A stretch of DNA of 64,000 nt from DATKSG01 sp035531775 (GCA_035531775.1 DATKSG010000068.1:1-64000), one strand, 5' to 3'; shown: positions 17,349 through 28,181, numbered from the stretch's first letter. Program-made: numbers and translations. The notes: a model not told the origin generated them from the sequence alone.

Positions 17349-19154
17349 ATGCCCGACTACGAAACCCACGACTTCGACGTCGTCGTCATCGGCGCCGGTG
17401 GCGCCGGCCTCCGGGCCGCCATCGAAGCCAAGGAACGGGGACTGCGCACGGCCATCGTGTGCAAGTCGCTGCTGGGCAAGGCCCACACCGTCATGGCCGA
17501 GGGCGGGGCGGCAGCGGCCATGGGCAACGTGTGGTCCGAGGACAATTGGCAGGTCCACTTCCGCGACACCATGCGCGGCGGCAAGATGCTCAACAACTGG
17601 CGCATGGCCCAGCTCCACGCCCAGGAGGCGCCGGACCGCATCTACGAGCTCGAGCGCTGGGGCGCCTTGTTCGACCGCACCCCCGACGGCCGCATACTCC
17701 AGCGCGACTTCGGCGGCCACCGCTACGCCCGCCTGGCCCACGTGGGCGACCGCACCGGTCTGGAACTGATCCGCACGCTGCAGCAACGGGCGGTGGCGCT
17801 CGGCATCGACGTCTTCATGGAGTGCAAGGTTCTGCGCCTGACGCGCGACGACCAGGGCCGGGTGAGTGGAGCCGTTGGCTACTGGCGCCCCACCGGCGAG
17901 TTCGTGGCCTTCAGGGCCAAGGCCGTGGTGCTGGCCACCGGCAGCATCGGCAAGTCGTGGCTCTACACCTCGAACTCGTGGGAATCCACCGGTGACGGGC
18001 ATGCCATGGCCCTGTGGGCCGGCGCCGACCTCATCGACATGGAGTGCGTGCAATTCCACCCCACCGGCATGGTGTGGCCCCTGTCGGTGCGCGGCATCCT
18101 GGTCACCGAGGGGGTGCGCGGCGACGGTGGCGTGCTGCGCAACTCCGATGGCAAGCGCTTCATGTTCGACTACATCCCGGCCATGTTCTCCGCCGAGACC
18201 GCCGACAGCGAGGCCGAGGGCGACCGCTGGTACGAGGACCACATCAACAACCGCCGGCCTCCCGAGTTGTTGCCGCGCGACGAGGTGGCCCGCTCCATCA
18301 ACTCCGAGGTGAAGGCCGGAAGGGGCAGTCCCCACGGCGGCGTGTTCCTCGACATCGCCACCAGGCGCAGCGCCGAGTACATCAGGCGGCGCCTGCCGTC
18401 TATGTACCACCAGTTCAAGGAGCTGGCCGGGGTGGACATCACCACCGAGCCCATGGAGGTAGGCCCCACCTGCCACTACGTCATGGGCGGCATCCGGGTA
18501 GACGCCGACACCGCGGCCACCACCGTGCCGGGGCTCTTCGCCGCCGGCGAGGTGGCGGCCGGCCTGCACGGGGCCAACCGCCTCGGCGGCAACTCCCTGT
18601 CGGACCTCCTGGTCTTCGGCCGACGGGCCGGCATGGCCGCCTCGGACTTCGCCGAGGGTCGAAGCGGACACCCCGAGCCCAGCGGCGGCGAGCTCGAAGC
18701 GGCCCTGGCCGAGGCCGAGGCCCCCTTCAACCGCTCCGAGGGCGAAAGCCCCTATGACCTCCAGGCCGACCTCCAGAAGATGATGCAGAGCCTGGTGGGC
18801 ATCATCCGCACCGAGTCCGAGCTGACCGAAGCCCTGGGCGAGCTGGACAAGCTCGACGACCGGGCATCCCGCATGGCGGTATCCGGCGGCCGGGTCTACA
18901 ACCCGGGCTGGAACCTGGCCACCGACCTGCCCTCGATGCTGGCCGTGTCGCGCATGGTGGCCAAGGGAGCCATAGAGCGGCGCGAAAGCCGCGGTGGCCA
19001 CACACGCGACGACTACCCCAAACCCGATCCCGAGCTCGGCAAGGTCAACCTGGTGCAGCGCCTCGGGTCAGGCGGCGCCGTGACCATCACCCCGGAGCCA
19101 ATCCCGGTCATGCCACCGGAACTGCAGGCCCTGTTCGAGGAGGACTCCCACTGA
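17349..19154 (+). CDS. sdhA: Succinate dehydrogenase / fumarate reductase flavoprotein subunit
   Basis: 601 residues. It has the FAD-binding motif VVVIGAGGAGLRAAIEA (11-27), His46 in GKAHTVMAEGG for covalent FAD attachment, the substrate-site stretch ECVQFHPTGM with its HPTG motif, and the catalytic-region sequence YVMGGIRVD followed by AGEVAAGLHGANRLGGNSL. It oxidises succinate to fumarate in the TCA cycle and passes electrons to the iron-sulfur subunit. A GAGGAA Shine-Dalgarno precedes ATG 17349. It lies 25 nt after the anchor gene, and its stop overlaps the next ATG (TGATG). Confidence 0.96.
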   Translation: MPDYETHDFDVVVIGAGGAGLRAAIEAKERGLRTAIVCKSLLGKAHTVMAEGGAAAAMGNVWSEDNWQVHFRDTMRGGKMLNNWRMAQLHAQEAPDRIYELERWGALFDRTPDGRILQRDFGGHRYARLAHVGDRTGLELIRTLQQRAVALGIDVFMECKVLRLTRDDQGRVSGAVGYWRPTGEFVAFRAKAVVLATGSIGKSWLYTSNSWESTGDGHAMALWAGADLIDMECVQFHPTGMVWPLSVRGILVTEGVRGDGGVLRNSDGKRFMFDYIPAMFSAETADSEAEGDRWYEDHINNRRPPELLPRDEVARSINSEVKAGRGSPHGGVFLDIATRRSAEYIRRRLPSMYHQFKELAGVDITTEPMEVGPTCHYVMGGIRVDADTAATTVPGLFAAGEVAAGLHGANRLGGNSLSDLLVFGRRAGMAASDFAEGRSGHPEPSGGELEAALAEAEAPFNRSEGESPYDLQADLQKMMQSLVGIIRTESELTEALGELDKLDDRASRMAVSGGRVYNPGWNLATDLPSMLAVSRMVAKGAIERRESRGGHTRDDYPKPDPELGKVNLVQRLGSGGAVTITPEPIPVMPPELQALFEEDSH

Positions 19155-19975
19155 TGGCCGATGTGACGATGCGGGTGTGGCGGGGGGATCCCGGCGGCGG
19201 GGACTTCACCGACTACGACATGCCGGCGGTGGAGGGCGAGGTCGTCCTCGACGTGATCCACCGCATCCAGGCCGGCCCGGCGCCGGACCTGGCCTGTCTG
19301 TGGAACTGCAAGGCCGGGAAATGCGGATCCTGCTCGGCCGAGATCAACGGTCTCCCCCGGCTCATGTGCATGACCCGGATGGAGGACCTCCCCCCCGACG
19401 AGCCCGTTGTCGTCGCCCCCATGCGCACGTTCCCTATCATCCGCGACCTCGTCACCGACGTCTCGTTCAACTACGAGATGGCCCGCCAGGTGCCGGCCTT
19501 CTCCCCGGGGCCGCCGGAAGCCGACGGCACCTACCGCATGATGCAGCAGGACGTCGAGCGTGGGCAGGAATTCCGCAAGTGCATCGAGTGCTTCATGTGC
19601 CAGGACATCTGCCACGTGATCCGCGACCACGAAGAGAACAAGGAGTACTTCGCCGGACCGCGATTCTTCATCCGCTACATGGAGCTCGAGTCGCATCCCC
19701 TCGACACCAACGACCGTCGAGAGCTGCTTCGCGAGCGCATGGGGATCGGCATGTGCAACATCACCAAGTGCTGCACCGAGGTGTGCCCCGAGCACATCAA
19801 GATCACCGACAACGCCATCATCCCCCTCAAAGAGCGCGTGGTGGACTCGAGTTACGACCCCATCGCCTGGCTCGGGCGCAAGATCCTGCGCCGCACCAAG
19901 CGTTCGGCCGCCGACGCTGCGGTGGAACAGGCCCCGCCGGCTGTGCCCACCTTCGAGGACGCCCCCGCTCCCTGA
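19154..19975 (+). CDS. sdhB: Succinate dehydrogenase iron-sulfur subunit
   Basis: 273 residues. The N-terminal plant-type ferredoxin domain has the [2Fe-2S] set C-x4-C-x2-C-x11-C (NCKAGKCGSC ... LMC). The C-terminal domain has CIECFMCQDICH for a [4Fe-4S] cluster, with His in place of the usual Pro after the fourth Cys, and CNITKCCTEVCP for the third cluster, which holds one more Cys than the standard C-x5-C-x3-CP. The C-terminal 40 residues (RRTKRSAADAAVEQ...) are an extra, probably disordered tail. It transfers electrons from FADH2 to the quinone site in the membrane anchor. Overlap of one base with sdhA's stop shows tight coupling. Confidence 0.95.
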   Translation: MADVTMRVWRGDPGGGDFTDYDMPAVEGEVVLDVIHRIQAGPAPDLACLWNCKAGKCGSCSAEINGLPRLMCMTRMEDLPPDEPVVVAPMRTFPIIRDLVTDVSFNYEMARQVPAFSPGPPEADGTYRMMQQDVERGQEFRKCIECFMCQDICHVIRDHEENKEYFAGPRFFIRYMELESHPLDTNDRRELLRERMGIGMCNITKCCTEVCPEHIKITDNAIIPLKERVVDSSYDPIAWLGRKILRRTKRSAADAAVEQAPPAVPTFEDAPAP

Positions 19976-20092
19976 GCGGCCACGGCCCTCCAGCCCAGGA
20001 GCGGGCCCCAGCCCGGCGGTGACAGGGCAACACCGCAGGACTACAGTCGGTCGTGAGGCGTCCGTGGCGGTCGCCAAGAAGGGGGATGTTCC

Positions 20093-20311
20093 ATGACGCT
20101 GCCGGGTGTGCTGGACGACCAAGCCCTCCGTCGCTACCGCGAGCTCCTCGATGCCGAGGACGCCGCCTTCGACGAGTTGGAGCACGCCTACGAGGAGGGC
20201 GACCGGGCCCACTTCGAGGCCGACCTCAACGCCTGGCGCAGCGCGCTGTCCCGGAAGCTGGGCTTCCTCCGTCGTATCGGCATCGACGTGCCGGAGCCCG
20301 CCGCAGTCTGA
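20093..20311 (+). CDS. Small helical hypothetical protein, 72 aa
   Basis: I do not recognise it. It is an acidic, mostly helical protein (QALRRYRELLDAEDAAFDEL, then HFEADLNAWRSALSRKLGFL) with no Cys, signal or membrane helix. A strong Shine-Dalgarno (GAAGGGGGA) lies 7 nt before the ATG, which supports expression. It is 117 bp after sdhB on the same strand and converges on mdh with a 29-bp gap, so it could be an appendix of the sdh operon, but nothing ties it functionally to it. Confidence 0.6.
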   Translation: MTLPGVLDDQALRRYRELLDAEDAAFDELEHAYEEGDRAHFEADLNAWRSALSRKLGFLRRIGIDVPEPAAV

Positions 20312-20340
20312 GCCCGGGCTCAGTCCCGAGCGACGCCGGC

Positions 20341-21342
20341 TCAGCCCAGCAGCGACGCCACCGCGGCGCGCTCTGATTCGAGTTCCTCAGTCGTGCGGGC
20401 GATGCGCTCCTGGGCGAAAGGGCTGTGGCTGAGTCCCTCCACCACGTGCCACGCCTGGCCGTCGGAGACGACCGGGTAGCCAAAGACGAGCCCCTCGGGA
20501 GCGCCGTACTCCCCGTGGGACACCACGGCCAACGAGGCGCAGTCGCCCGAGGGCGTGGACTCCACGATGCTGCGCACCGAGTCCACCACGGCGTTGGCCG
20601 CCGAGGCGGCCGACGACGCGCCCCTGGCCTCGATGATCTTGGCCCCGCGCTGCTGCACGCCGGTGATGAACTCGCCCTGGAGCCACTCGGTGTCGTCGAT
20701 CACCTCGGTGACCGGCCGGCCGTCGATGGCAGCATTCTCAAAGTCCGGGTACTGCGTCGAGGAATGATTGCCCCAGATGGCGAGGCCGGTGACGGCGTCG
20801 ACGGGGACACCGGCCTTCTTGGCCAGCTGGATGCGGGCTCGGTTCTGGTCGAGACGGGTCATGGCGAACCAACGGTCGTCGGGTACGTCAGGGGCGTGGG
20901 CCCGGGCGATCAGGCAGTTGGTGTTGCACGGGTTGCCGACCACGAGCACCCTGACGTCGGACGCCGCGTGGGCGGCGATGGCCTCACCCTGGGGGCCGAA
21001 GATCCCCCCGTTGATGGTGAGCAGGTCGTTGCGCTCCATGCCCGCCTTGCGTGGTACCGAGCCCACCAGCAGGGCCCAGGACGTCCCGTCGAAAGCCGTC
21101 TTCAGGTCGGCCGTGGCCTCGATGCCGGTCAGCAACGGGAATGCGCAGTCGTCGAGCTCCATGACCACGCCGTGTAGGGCACCGAGGGCCGGCTCGATCT
21201 CGAGGAGGCGCAGCACCACCGGTTGGTCAGGGCCGAACAGCTGGCCCGAGGCGATGCGGAAAAGCAGCGAGTACCCGATCTGCCCGGCGGCGCCGGTGAC
21301 GGTGACGTGGACGGGAGCGGGAGCGGGAGCGGGAGCGGCCAT
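20341..21342 (-). CDS. mdh: Malate dehydrogenase (cytosolic/type 2 LDH-MDH family)
   Basis: 333 residues. The Rossmann motif [19 protein letters not shown] (13-31) is that of NAD-dependent malate dehydrogenases; [26 protein letters not shown] (substrate Arg and Asp) and the catalytic His in [12 protein letters not shown] are all present. It interconverts malate and oxaloacetate in the TCA cycle. The N-terminus [14 protein letters not shown] is an Ala-Pro repeat encoded by a 6-bp tandem repeat (GGGAGC on the plus strand). It lies downstream of icd on the same strand, separated by an 88-bp gap with short direct repeats. Confidence 0.97.
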   Translation of the reverse strand: MAAPAPAPAPVHVTVTGAAGQIGYSLLFRIASGQLFGPDQPVVLRLLEIEPALGALHGVVMELDDCAFPLLTGIEATADLKTAFDGTSWALLVGSVPRKAGMERNDLLTINGGIFGPQGEAIAAHAASDVRVLVVGNPCNTNCLIARAHAPDVPDDRWFAMTRLDQNRARIQLAKKAGVPVDAVTGLAIWGNHSSTQYPDFENAAIDGRPVTEVIDDTEWLQGEFITGVQQRGAKIIEARGASSAASAANAVVDSVRSIVESTPSGDCASLAVVSHGEYGAPEGLVFGYPVVSDGQAWHVVEGLSHSPFAQERIARTTEELESERAAVASLLG

Positions 21343-21430
21343 GGACCGGAGGCTACCGGTGGCCCGGGCGCCGGTTCCAGCCCAGAACCGGTGGCCCGAG
21401 CGCCGGTTCCAGCCCAGAGCCGGTTCGAAC
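21343..21430. repeat. Short direct repeats between icd and mdh
   Basis: The gap holds two copies of a ~34-bp unit (GGTGGCCCGGGCGCCGGTTC and GGTGGCCCGAGCGCCGGTTC followed by CAGCCCAGA), then shorter CAGAGCCGGT copies reaching the icd stop codon. It is another example of duplication at a gene's 3' end. Confidence 0.7.
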
Positions 21431-22627
<1,197 letters not shown>

Positions 22628-22636
22628 CCCGCGAGC

Positions 22637-23500
22637 CTACCGGCCGCCGATCCCCAGAGACGCGTAGATCTCGCGGGTCGCGCTGGACCGGTTGAGCGTG
22701 TAGAAGTGCAGCCCCGGTGCCCCGGCGTCAAGCAGACGGCGACACAGCTCGCTGGCCAGTTCCACCCCTTCCTTGCGCACGGCCTCGTCGCCCCCGCTCT
22801 CGGCGGCGGCTTCGAGGCGCGATTGCGCCCAGGGCGGCACCGCCGCCCCCATGTCGGCCATGCGGGGCACCGAGCGCAAGGTGGTGACCGGCATGATGCC
22901 GGGCAGCACAGGCTTGGCCACCCCCCGCTCGGCGAGGTCGTCCACCAGCCCCAGGTACTCGTCCACCTCGAAGAAGAACTGCGTCACGGCGAAGTCGGCC
23001 ACTTCCAGCTTGGCCGCCAGGTGGTCCCGGTCACTGGCGCGGTCCGGTGAACGGGGATGGAGCGCCGGGTGGGCGGCCACCCCCACCGAGAAGCCCCCCA
23101 CGGCCCGGGCCAGCTCCACCAGCTCGAGGGCGTGCAGCAGCTCGCCGGGCCCGGCACCGGGGTCGGTCGGCGGGTCGCCGCCCAGGGCCATGAGGTTCTC
23201 GACCCCGGCCTTTCGGAACGACACCAGGATCTCGGCCAGCTCCAGGCGGGTGTGGGCCACACACACCAAATGGGCCATGGGCGTCAGGGTGGTGGTGCGC
23301 AGGATGCCGGCCACCAGGTCGTGGGTGCGCTGGCGGGACTCGCGGCCGCCGCGATAGGTGACCGACACGAACGACGGCGACAGGGGCTCGAGCTCGCGCA
23401 AGGTGGCCACCAAGGTGGCCTGCTCGGCGTCGCTCTTGGGCGGGAAGAACTCGAAGGAGAAGGTCCTGCCCCTGGCCAGCAGGTCGGAGATCCGGGCCAT
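22637..23500 (-). CDS. metF: Methylenetetrahydrofolate reductase
   Basis: 287 residues, full length for bacterial MetF. The TIM-barrel features are visible: FSFEFFPPKSDAE (conserved Glu at the start), VSVTYRGG, the LALGGDPP-like segment NLMALGGDPPTDPG, VAAHPALHP, QFFFEVDEY, and the late LCRRLLDAGAPGLHFYTLNRS. It reduces 5,10-methylene-THF to 5-methyl-THF for methionine synthesis using FAD. Start ATG 23500 begins MARISDLLARG. It is read together with icd on the minus strand and diverges from the stress-protein gene. Confidence 0.96.
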   Translation of the reverse strand: MARISDLLARGRTFSFEFFPPKSDAEQATLVATLRELEPLSPSFVSVTYRGGRESRQRTHDLVAGILRTTTLTPMAHLVCVAHTRLELAEILVSFRKAGVENLMALGGDPPTDPGAGPGELLHALELVELARAVGGFSVGVAAHPALHPRSPDRASDRDHLAAKLEVADFAVTQFFFEVDEYLGLVDDLAERGVAKPVLPGIMPVTTLRSVPRMADMGAAVPPWAQSRLEAAAESGGDEAVRKEGVELASELCRRLLDAGAPGLHFYTLNRSSATREIYASLGIGGR

Positions 23501-23601
23501 GGCGGGTAAAGCCTACCGCCGGACGGGACCTATGACCCTGCCGCTGGCACCCCCGCGGCGGCCACCATGGAGGAAGCGACCGAGGATCCGGGAGGAGCCC
23601 C

Positions 23602-24675
23602 ATGGGGGATGAGCAGGCGGCGACCACCCGAGGACCAGTCACGTCCGGGCCGCCCCGGGTCGTGGTGGGGGTGGACGGGTCCGAGTCGTCGCAAGCTGCC
23701 CTGGTGTGGGCTCTCGAGGAGGCCCGCCTGCGTCAGGCCGTGCTCCACGTGGTGCACGCCTGGCAGTACCCCTTCGAGATGGCGGCCGGCACCTATTCGG
23801 TGCCCGTGCCCGCCGGCGAGATGCGCTCGTGGGCTGAGGACGTGGTCGACCGGGCGTTGGCAGCAGCCGAGGTGGACGCCACCGTGGACCTGCGTCGGCA
23901 GGTCGAGAACGGCCCCCCCACGTCGGTGCTGCACGAAGCCAGCCGTGGCGCCGAGCTGCTGGTGGTGGGCACCCGCGGCCATGGGCGCATGACCGGTCTC
24001 TTCCTCGGCTCGGTGAGCCAGTACCTCGTGGTACACGCCCAGTGCCCGGTGCTCGTGGTCCACGGACCTCCGGCCTCGACCCACAGCGGACGGACCCGCG
24101 ACGCCGCGGTGAGCGCGGCGGCGGCCGCAACTGTCGCCGTCGACACCGACACCGACGTCTCCGACGAGCTGGCCGACACCGCCGCCTCGAGCAAGCTGGC
24201 CGACGGAGGTCCCCCGACATCAGCGGACGGCGAGGGCAACGGGACGGGCGCCCTGGAGCCCATGTCGGAGGAGGAATGTCTGGGCCTGCTGGCCGGTCAC
24301 TCGGTCGGCCGGTTGGTGGTGGTCCACGACGGGATGCCGTTGGCCTTCCCGGTGAATTACGTGCTCGATGGGCGGACGGTGGCCGTGCGCACCGACGCGG
24401 GCACCAAGTTGGACTGGGCCACCTTAGGCCACGTCGCCTTCGAGGTCGACGACATCGACGAGCAGACGCATCAGGGATGGAGCGTGCTGGTCCAGGGCAT
24501 CGGGCGCGACGTCACCGACGGAGTCGACTCCTGGTCCGAGCGGGTCATGAAGCGAGAGCTCGAGCCGTGGGCCGGGGGTGACAAAGGCCACTGGATTGCC
24601 GTGGCCTCGCCCCGCATCACCGGGCGGCGGATCCTGAGCCACGCCCCAGTGGTTCGTCCACTGTCGCGGATCTGA
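23602..24675 (+). CDS. Universal stress protein fused to a PNPOx-like flavin-binding domain
   Basis: 357 residues. Residues 17-155 are a UspA domain (VVVGVDGSESSQAALVWAL, ending in the ATP-binding GTRGHGRMTGLFLGSVS). A linker rich in Ala, Thr and Asp (165-220) leads to a C-terminal split-barrel domain (222-350) of the pyridoxamine-phosphate-oxidase-like group: LAGHSVGRLVVVHDGMPLAFPVNYVL and WSVLVQGIGRDV. The barrel probably binds FMN or F420; the substrate is unknown. The architecture suggests a stress sensor linked to a redox domain. The Shine-Dalgarno GGGAGGA precedes ATG 23602. A 9-bp hairpin follows the stop. Confidence 0.88.
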   Translation: MGDEQAATTRGPVTSGPPRVVVGVDGSESSQAALVWALEEARLRQAVLHVVHAWQYPFEMAAGTYSVPVPAGEMRSWAEDVVDRALAAAEVDATVDLRRQVENGPPTSVLHEASRGAELLVVGTRGHGRMTGLFLGSVSQYLVVHAQCPVLVVHGPPASTHSGRTRDAAVSAAAAATVAVDTDTDVSDELADTAASSKLADGGPPTSADGEGNGTGALEPMSEEECLGLLAGHSVGRLVVVHDGMPLAFPVNYVLDGRTVAVRTDAGTKLDWATLGHVAFEVDDIDEQTHQGWSVLVQGIGRDVTDGVDSWSERVMKRELEPWAGGDKGHWIAVASPRITGRRILSHAPVVRPLSRI

Positions 24676-24684
24676 ACGCTGGTC

Positions 24685-24711
24685 GTGCCCGGCCACGCAC
24701 GTGCCGGGCAC
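24685..24711 (+). terminator. Hairpin after the stress-protein gene
   Basis: A perfect 9-bp inverted repeat (GTGCCCGGC / GCCGGGCAC) with a 9-nt loop begins 9 nt after the stop codon. No T run follows. Possible intrinsic terminator. Confidence 0.5.
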
Positions 24712-24829
24712 CTGCGTGGCCGGGGAGCACGGTGGCCGGTAGGGGCGCCACCGTCGTAAGCGGGATCCACGACGCGAATGGCACGGAGGAGGAGACTTTT
24801 CTCCCGACCCCCGTCGAACGGAGCCCACG

Positions 24830-25165
24830 ATGTCCAGCGTCGCCGCTGCCACCGCCGCCACCGATCACCCCGTGCAGCTGTCCATCGGCCGCGCCGAGCA
24901 CTACTCGAGAGGGCTCGCCGTGCTCGGTTGTCTGTTCTTCTACGGCCGCATGATCGCACTCATCCCGGTGTACCTAGTGCTGATGGTCATCGGGATCGTG
25001 TCGTTCTTGGTGGGGTGGATCATGCAGTTCGCTGTGCTCTTCACCGGCAAGTACCCCGACGGGGCGCACGAGTTCCTCACCGGCTACCTCCGGTTGTCGG
25101 TGCGCATGCAGTCGTGGCTCTTCGGCCTCACCGACCGCTACCCGGGCTTCTCGCTGAAGCCCTGA
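24830..25165 (+). CDS. DUF4389 small membrane protein
   Basis: 111 residues with one long hydrophobic stretch (about 38-72: YGRMIALIPVYLVLMVIGIV and following) that could form two helices or a hairpin, and the DUF4389 ending (GYLRLSVRMQSWLFGLTDRYPGFSL). Function unknown; members of this family are common in Actinobacteria and deltaproteobacteria. A GGAGACT sequence lies well upstream of the ATG, but no ideal Shine-Dalgarno adjoins it. It converges on folD. Confidence 0.8.
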   Translation: MSSVAAATAATDHPVQLSIGRAEHYSRGLAVLGCLFFYGRMIALIPVYLVLMVIGIVSFLVGWIMQFAVLFTGKYPDGAHEFLTGYLRLSVRMQSWLFGLTDRYPGFSLKP

Positions 25166-25234
25166 CCGACCGGGACCAGCAGGGGCTTCCCCGCAGGCGC
25201 CGGGATCGCCGGCGCTCCTCCGCCAGATGCCGGG

Positions 25235-26089
25235 TCAGCCGGCCCGCTCGGCAGCGCGCACTGTGTTTCGCAGCAGCATGGCCCGCGTCATGGGCCCCAC
25301 TCCCCCGATGCGCGGCGTAATCCAGCCGGCCACTTCGGCCACCGACTCGTCCACGTCCGACAGCAGCTTGCGGCCGTCCCACGACGTTCCCGCCCCCACC
25401 ACCGCCGCCCCCGGCTTCACCATGTCCGGCTTCACCAGCCCGGCCCGGCCGGCTGCCGCCACCACGACGTCGCCCTGGCGCACGAACGGGGCCAGGTCCT
25501 CCACGCCGGTGTGGACGACGGTGACAGCCGCGTTGCACCCCGGGCGCTTCGACGACAGCAGAAGGGCCAGGGGACGGCCGATGGTGAGGCCGCGGCCGAT
25601 GACCACCACGTGGCGGCCCTCGACCGGTACATCGTGAGCGTGGAGCAGCTCCACGATGCCGGTGGGCGTGCACGGCAGCGGCCCCGGCGCCCCCATGACC
25701 AGGCGGCCCAGGTTGACCGGATGCAGCCCGTCCACGTCCTTGGCCGGGTCGACCGACATGAGCGCCGCCTCCTCGTCGAGGCCGGCCGGCAGGGGGATCT
25801 GGACCAGGAAAGCATGCACCGAGGGGTCGGCGTTGAAGCGGGCGATGACGGCCTCGAGCTCGTCCTGGCTAACGGTGGCCGGTAGGTGCTCGTGGACCGA
25901 GTAGATGCCCACCTGTCGGCAGTCCTCGTGTTTCATGGCCACGTAACGGGCGCTGGGCCCGTCGTCCCCCACCAAGATGGTCCCGAGACCTGGTACCACG
26001 CCCGCCGCCTTGAGCTGAGCCACCCTGTCGGTGACCTCGCCCCGCACCTTGGCGGCCAGCGCCTCGCCGTCGAGGAGTTCGGCGGTCAA
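25235..26089 (-). CDS. folD: Bifunctional methylenetetrahydrofolate dehydrogenase / cyclohydrolase
   Basis: 284 residues, normal for FolD. Seen: the catalytic-site segment [19 protein letters not shown] (Tyr and Lys), [15 protein letters not shown], the [21 protein letters not shown] nucleotide loop (wild-type FolD usually has GRSxxVG, here GRGLTIG), and the C-terminal [17 protein letters not shown]. It makes 10-formyl-THF, which PurH and PurN immediately upstream consume. The start is a TTG at 26089 whose last bases overlap the purH stop (TTGA), so translation is coupled. Longer in-frame extension into purH is not FolD-like. Confidence 0.93.
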   Translation of the reverse strand: MTAELLDGEALAAKVRGEVTDRVAQLKAAGVVPGLGTILVGDDGPSARYVAMKHEDCRQVGIYSVHEHLPATVSQDELEAVIARFNADPSVHAFLVQIPLPAGLDEEAALMSVDPAKDVDGLHPVNLGRLVMGAPGPLPCTPTGIVELLHAHDVPVEGRHVVVIGRGLTIGRPLALLLSSKRPGCNAAVTVVHTGVEDLAPFVRQGDVVVAAAGRAGLVKPDMVKPGAAVVGAGTSWDGRKLLSDVDESVAEVAGWITPRIGGVGPMTRAMLLRNTVRAAERAG

Positions 26090-27609
26090 TGCCGGAAGTG
26101 GCGTTCGCCGGTGAGCACCATGGCCACTCCGTGCTCGTCGGCCGCCGCCACCACTTCCTCGTCGCGCACCGAGCCGCCGGGCTGAACCACCACGGCTACC
26201 CCGGCGGCGGCCAGGACATCGAAGCCGTCGCGGAAGGGAAAGAAGGCATCGCTGGCCGCCGCCGCGCCCCGGGCGCCGGCACCGGCTTTGCGCACGGCGA
26301 TCTCGGCTGCCTCCACCCGGCTCTGCTGGCCCGCCCCCACGCCGAGCGCCTGGCCATGGTGGACCACCACAATGGCGTTGGACGACGTGCGGGCGCAGAC
26401 CACCCAGGCCAGCTCCACATCGCGCCACTGGGCCTCGGTCGGGGTGGCCTTGGTCGGGACCTGCCAGTCGGGTCGCCCGGCCACCAGTCGATCGGCCTGC
26501 TGGACCAGGTAGCCGCCCCCGAGGCTGCGGATCTCGAGCGCGGCAGCGCTGTGGGTAGGGGCCTCGAGCAGGCGGGTGGCCTTTCGCCGGGCCCGGAGGA
26601 TGTCGATGGCCTCGGGGTCCCAGCCCGGGGCTACTACCACGTCGGCCTGCGGGCCTTCGGCCACCGCCTTGGCCACCGCGGCCGTGCACCGGCCGCCCAG
26701 GGCCACCACGCCGCCGAAAGCGGAGACCGGGTCGCACTCGAGGGCTCGGCGATAGGCCTCGGCCAGGTCGTCGGCCACGGCCGCGCCACACGGGTTGGCG
26801 TGCTTGATGATGGCCACGGCCAGGGACCCACCGGACATGTCGTGCACCAGGCGCCAGGCAGCATCGGCGTCGAAGAGGTTGAGGTACGACAGCGCCGTGC
26901 CGGCGTGCTGCACGACGTCGTCCCACCAACTGGTGGCACCGGCTGCTCGGTAGCGGGCCCCCACCTGATGAGGGTTCTCGCCGTAGCGCAACACCTCGGC
27001 TCGCTCGAGCGACAGCTCGAGGCGCGGGGGGAGCTCACCAGCGGTTTGCTCACCGGCGGGTTGCTCACCAGCCAGCCAGGCCACGATGGCGGCGTCGTAG
27101 GCGGCGGTGTGGGCGAAGGCGGCCCTAGCCAGACGCCGGCGGGTGGCATCGGACAGGTGCCCGTCGGCCTGGAGCTCGCGCAGCACGGCGGCGTACTCGG
27201 CGGGGTCGACCACCACCCCGACATGGGCGTGATTCTTGGCCGCGGCGCGCACCATGGTCGGACCGCCGACGTCGATCATCTCGACCTTGGGGTCCGAGGA
27301 GAACGGATAGAGATTGCAGACCACCAAGTCGATGGGCGTGATGCCCTGGCGCTCGAGGTCGGCCATGTGCCCGGGCACCGAGCGGTCGGCCAGGATGCCG
27401 CCGTGGACGGCGGGATGCAGGGTCTTCACCCGCCCGCCGAGCATCTCCGGAGCCCCGGTCACGGCGGCCACTTCGAGGTGCGCCACCCCCGCCTCGGCCA
27501 GCACCTTGGAGGTGTTGCCGCTGGCGATGAGCTCCCACTCGAGGTCGTCCAAGCCCCGGGCCAGCTCCACGATCCCGGTCTTGTCGTAGACCGACAGCAA
27601 TGCCCTCAT
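26086..27609 (-). CDS. purH: Bifunctional AICAR formyltransferase / IMP cyclohydrolase
   Basis: 507 residues, full length. The N-terminal MGS-like cyclohydrolase domain ([49 protein letters not shown]) is followed by the formyltransferase domain with [39 protein letters not shown] and the late [12 protein letters not shown] and TGERHFRH ending. It performs the last two steps of IMP synthesis using 10-formyl-THF. It overlaps purN by 4 nt upstream (ATGA) and folD downstream. Confidence 0.97.
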   Translation of the reverse strand: MRALLSVYDKTGIVELARGLDDLEWELIASGNTSKVLAEAGVAHLEVAAVTGAPEMLGGRVKTLHPAVHGGILADRSVPGHMADLERQGITPIDLVVCNLYPFSSDPKVEMIDVGGPTMVRAAAKNHAHVGVVVDPAEYAAVLRELQADGHLSDATRRRLARAAFAHTAAYDAAIVAWLAGEQPAGEQTAGELPPRLELSLERAEVLRYGENPHQVGARYRAAGATSWWDDVVQHAGTALSYLNLFDADAAWRLVHDMSGGSLAVAIIKHANPCGAAVADDLAEAYRRALECDPVSAFGGVVALGGRCTAAVAKAVAEGPQADVVVAPGWDPEAIDILRARRKATRLLEAPTHSAAALEIRSLGGGYLVQQADRLVAGRPDWQVPTKATPTEAQWRDVELAWVVCARTSSNAIVVVHHGQALGVGAGQQSRVEAAEIAVRKAGAGARGAAAASDAFFPFRDGFDVLAAAGVAVVVQPGGSVRDEEVVAAADEHGVAMVLTGERHFRH

Positions 27610-28181
27610 CGGGCCGCCTCCAGCTGCTCGAGCACCCGGTTGATGGTGGCCGGGTACAGGCGACGCTCCACTTCCTTGATGCGTTCGTGCAGCGAGACCT
27701 CGGTGTCACCGGCCAGCACCACCACCTCCTCCTGGGCCAGCACCGGACCTTCGTCCATGGCCAAGGTGGCCACGTGGACAGTGCACCCGGTGACCGCCGC
27801 GCCGGCAGCCAGCGCCTCGCTCACGGCGTGCCATCCGGGGAAGGCCGGCAACAGCGACGGATGGGTATTCAGGATCCGACCGGGGTAGGCGTCGTGCACC
27901 GGCTCGGCCAGCACGGTGCCGAAGCCGGCCATGGCCACCAGGTCCACGCCGTGGGCCTGGAGCACCTCTACGAGGCGCCGGGTGTAGCGGGTGCGATCGA
28001 AGTCCGGCCCGAAACCACCCCAGTCGGCCCGGTCCACCAGCTCGACCTCCACACCGCCTTGCGTGGCCACCTCCAAGGCGCGACATTTCCGGTCGGCCAC
28101 CACCACGACGACCGGGACGGTGCCGCCCAGCAGGGATTCGAGGATGGTGCCGGTTCCCGAGACGAGGACCCCGACGCGCAC
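27606..28181 (-). CDS. purN: Phosphoribosylglycinamide formyltransferase
   Basis: 191 residues. The PurN fold is recognisable: VGVLVSGTGTILESLL phosphate-binding start (SGxG), MAGFGTVLAEPVHDAYPGRILNTHPSLLPAFPG with catalytic Asn and His (NTHPSLLP), and VHVATLAMDEGPVLAQEEV with the catalytic Asp segment. It transfers a formyl group from 10-formyl-THF to GAR in purine synthesis. First of the coupled purN-purH-folD set; 53 bp separate it from sucD upstream on the same strand, as in the mycobacterial sucCD...purNH neighbourhood. Confidence 0.95.
   Translation of the reverse strand: MRVGVLVSGTGTILESLLGGTVPVVVVVADRKCRALEVATQGGVEVELVDRADWGGFGPDFDRTRYTRRLVEVLQAHGVDLVAMAGFGTVLAEPVHDAYPGRILNTHPSLLPAFPGWHAVSEALAAGAAVTGCTVHVATLAMDEGPVLAQEEVVVLAGDTEVSLHERIKEVERRLYPATINRVLEQLEAAR

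Noticed and set aside
17301..19001. 566-aa frame antisense to sdhA
   Set aside because: The sdhA motifs on the other strand are unambiguous; the antisense product is low-complexity His/Gly/Val.
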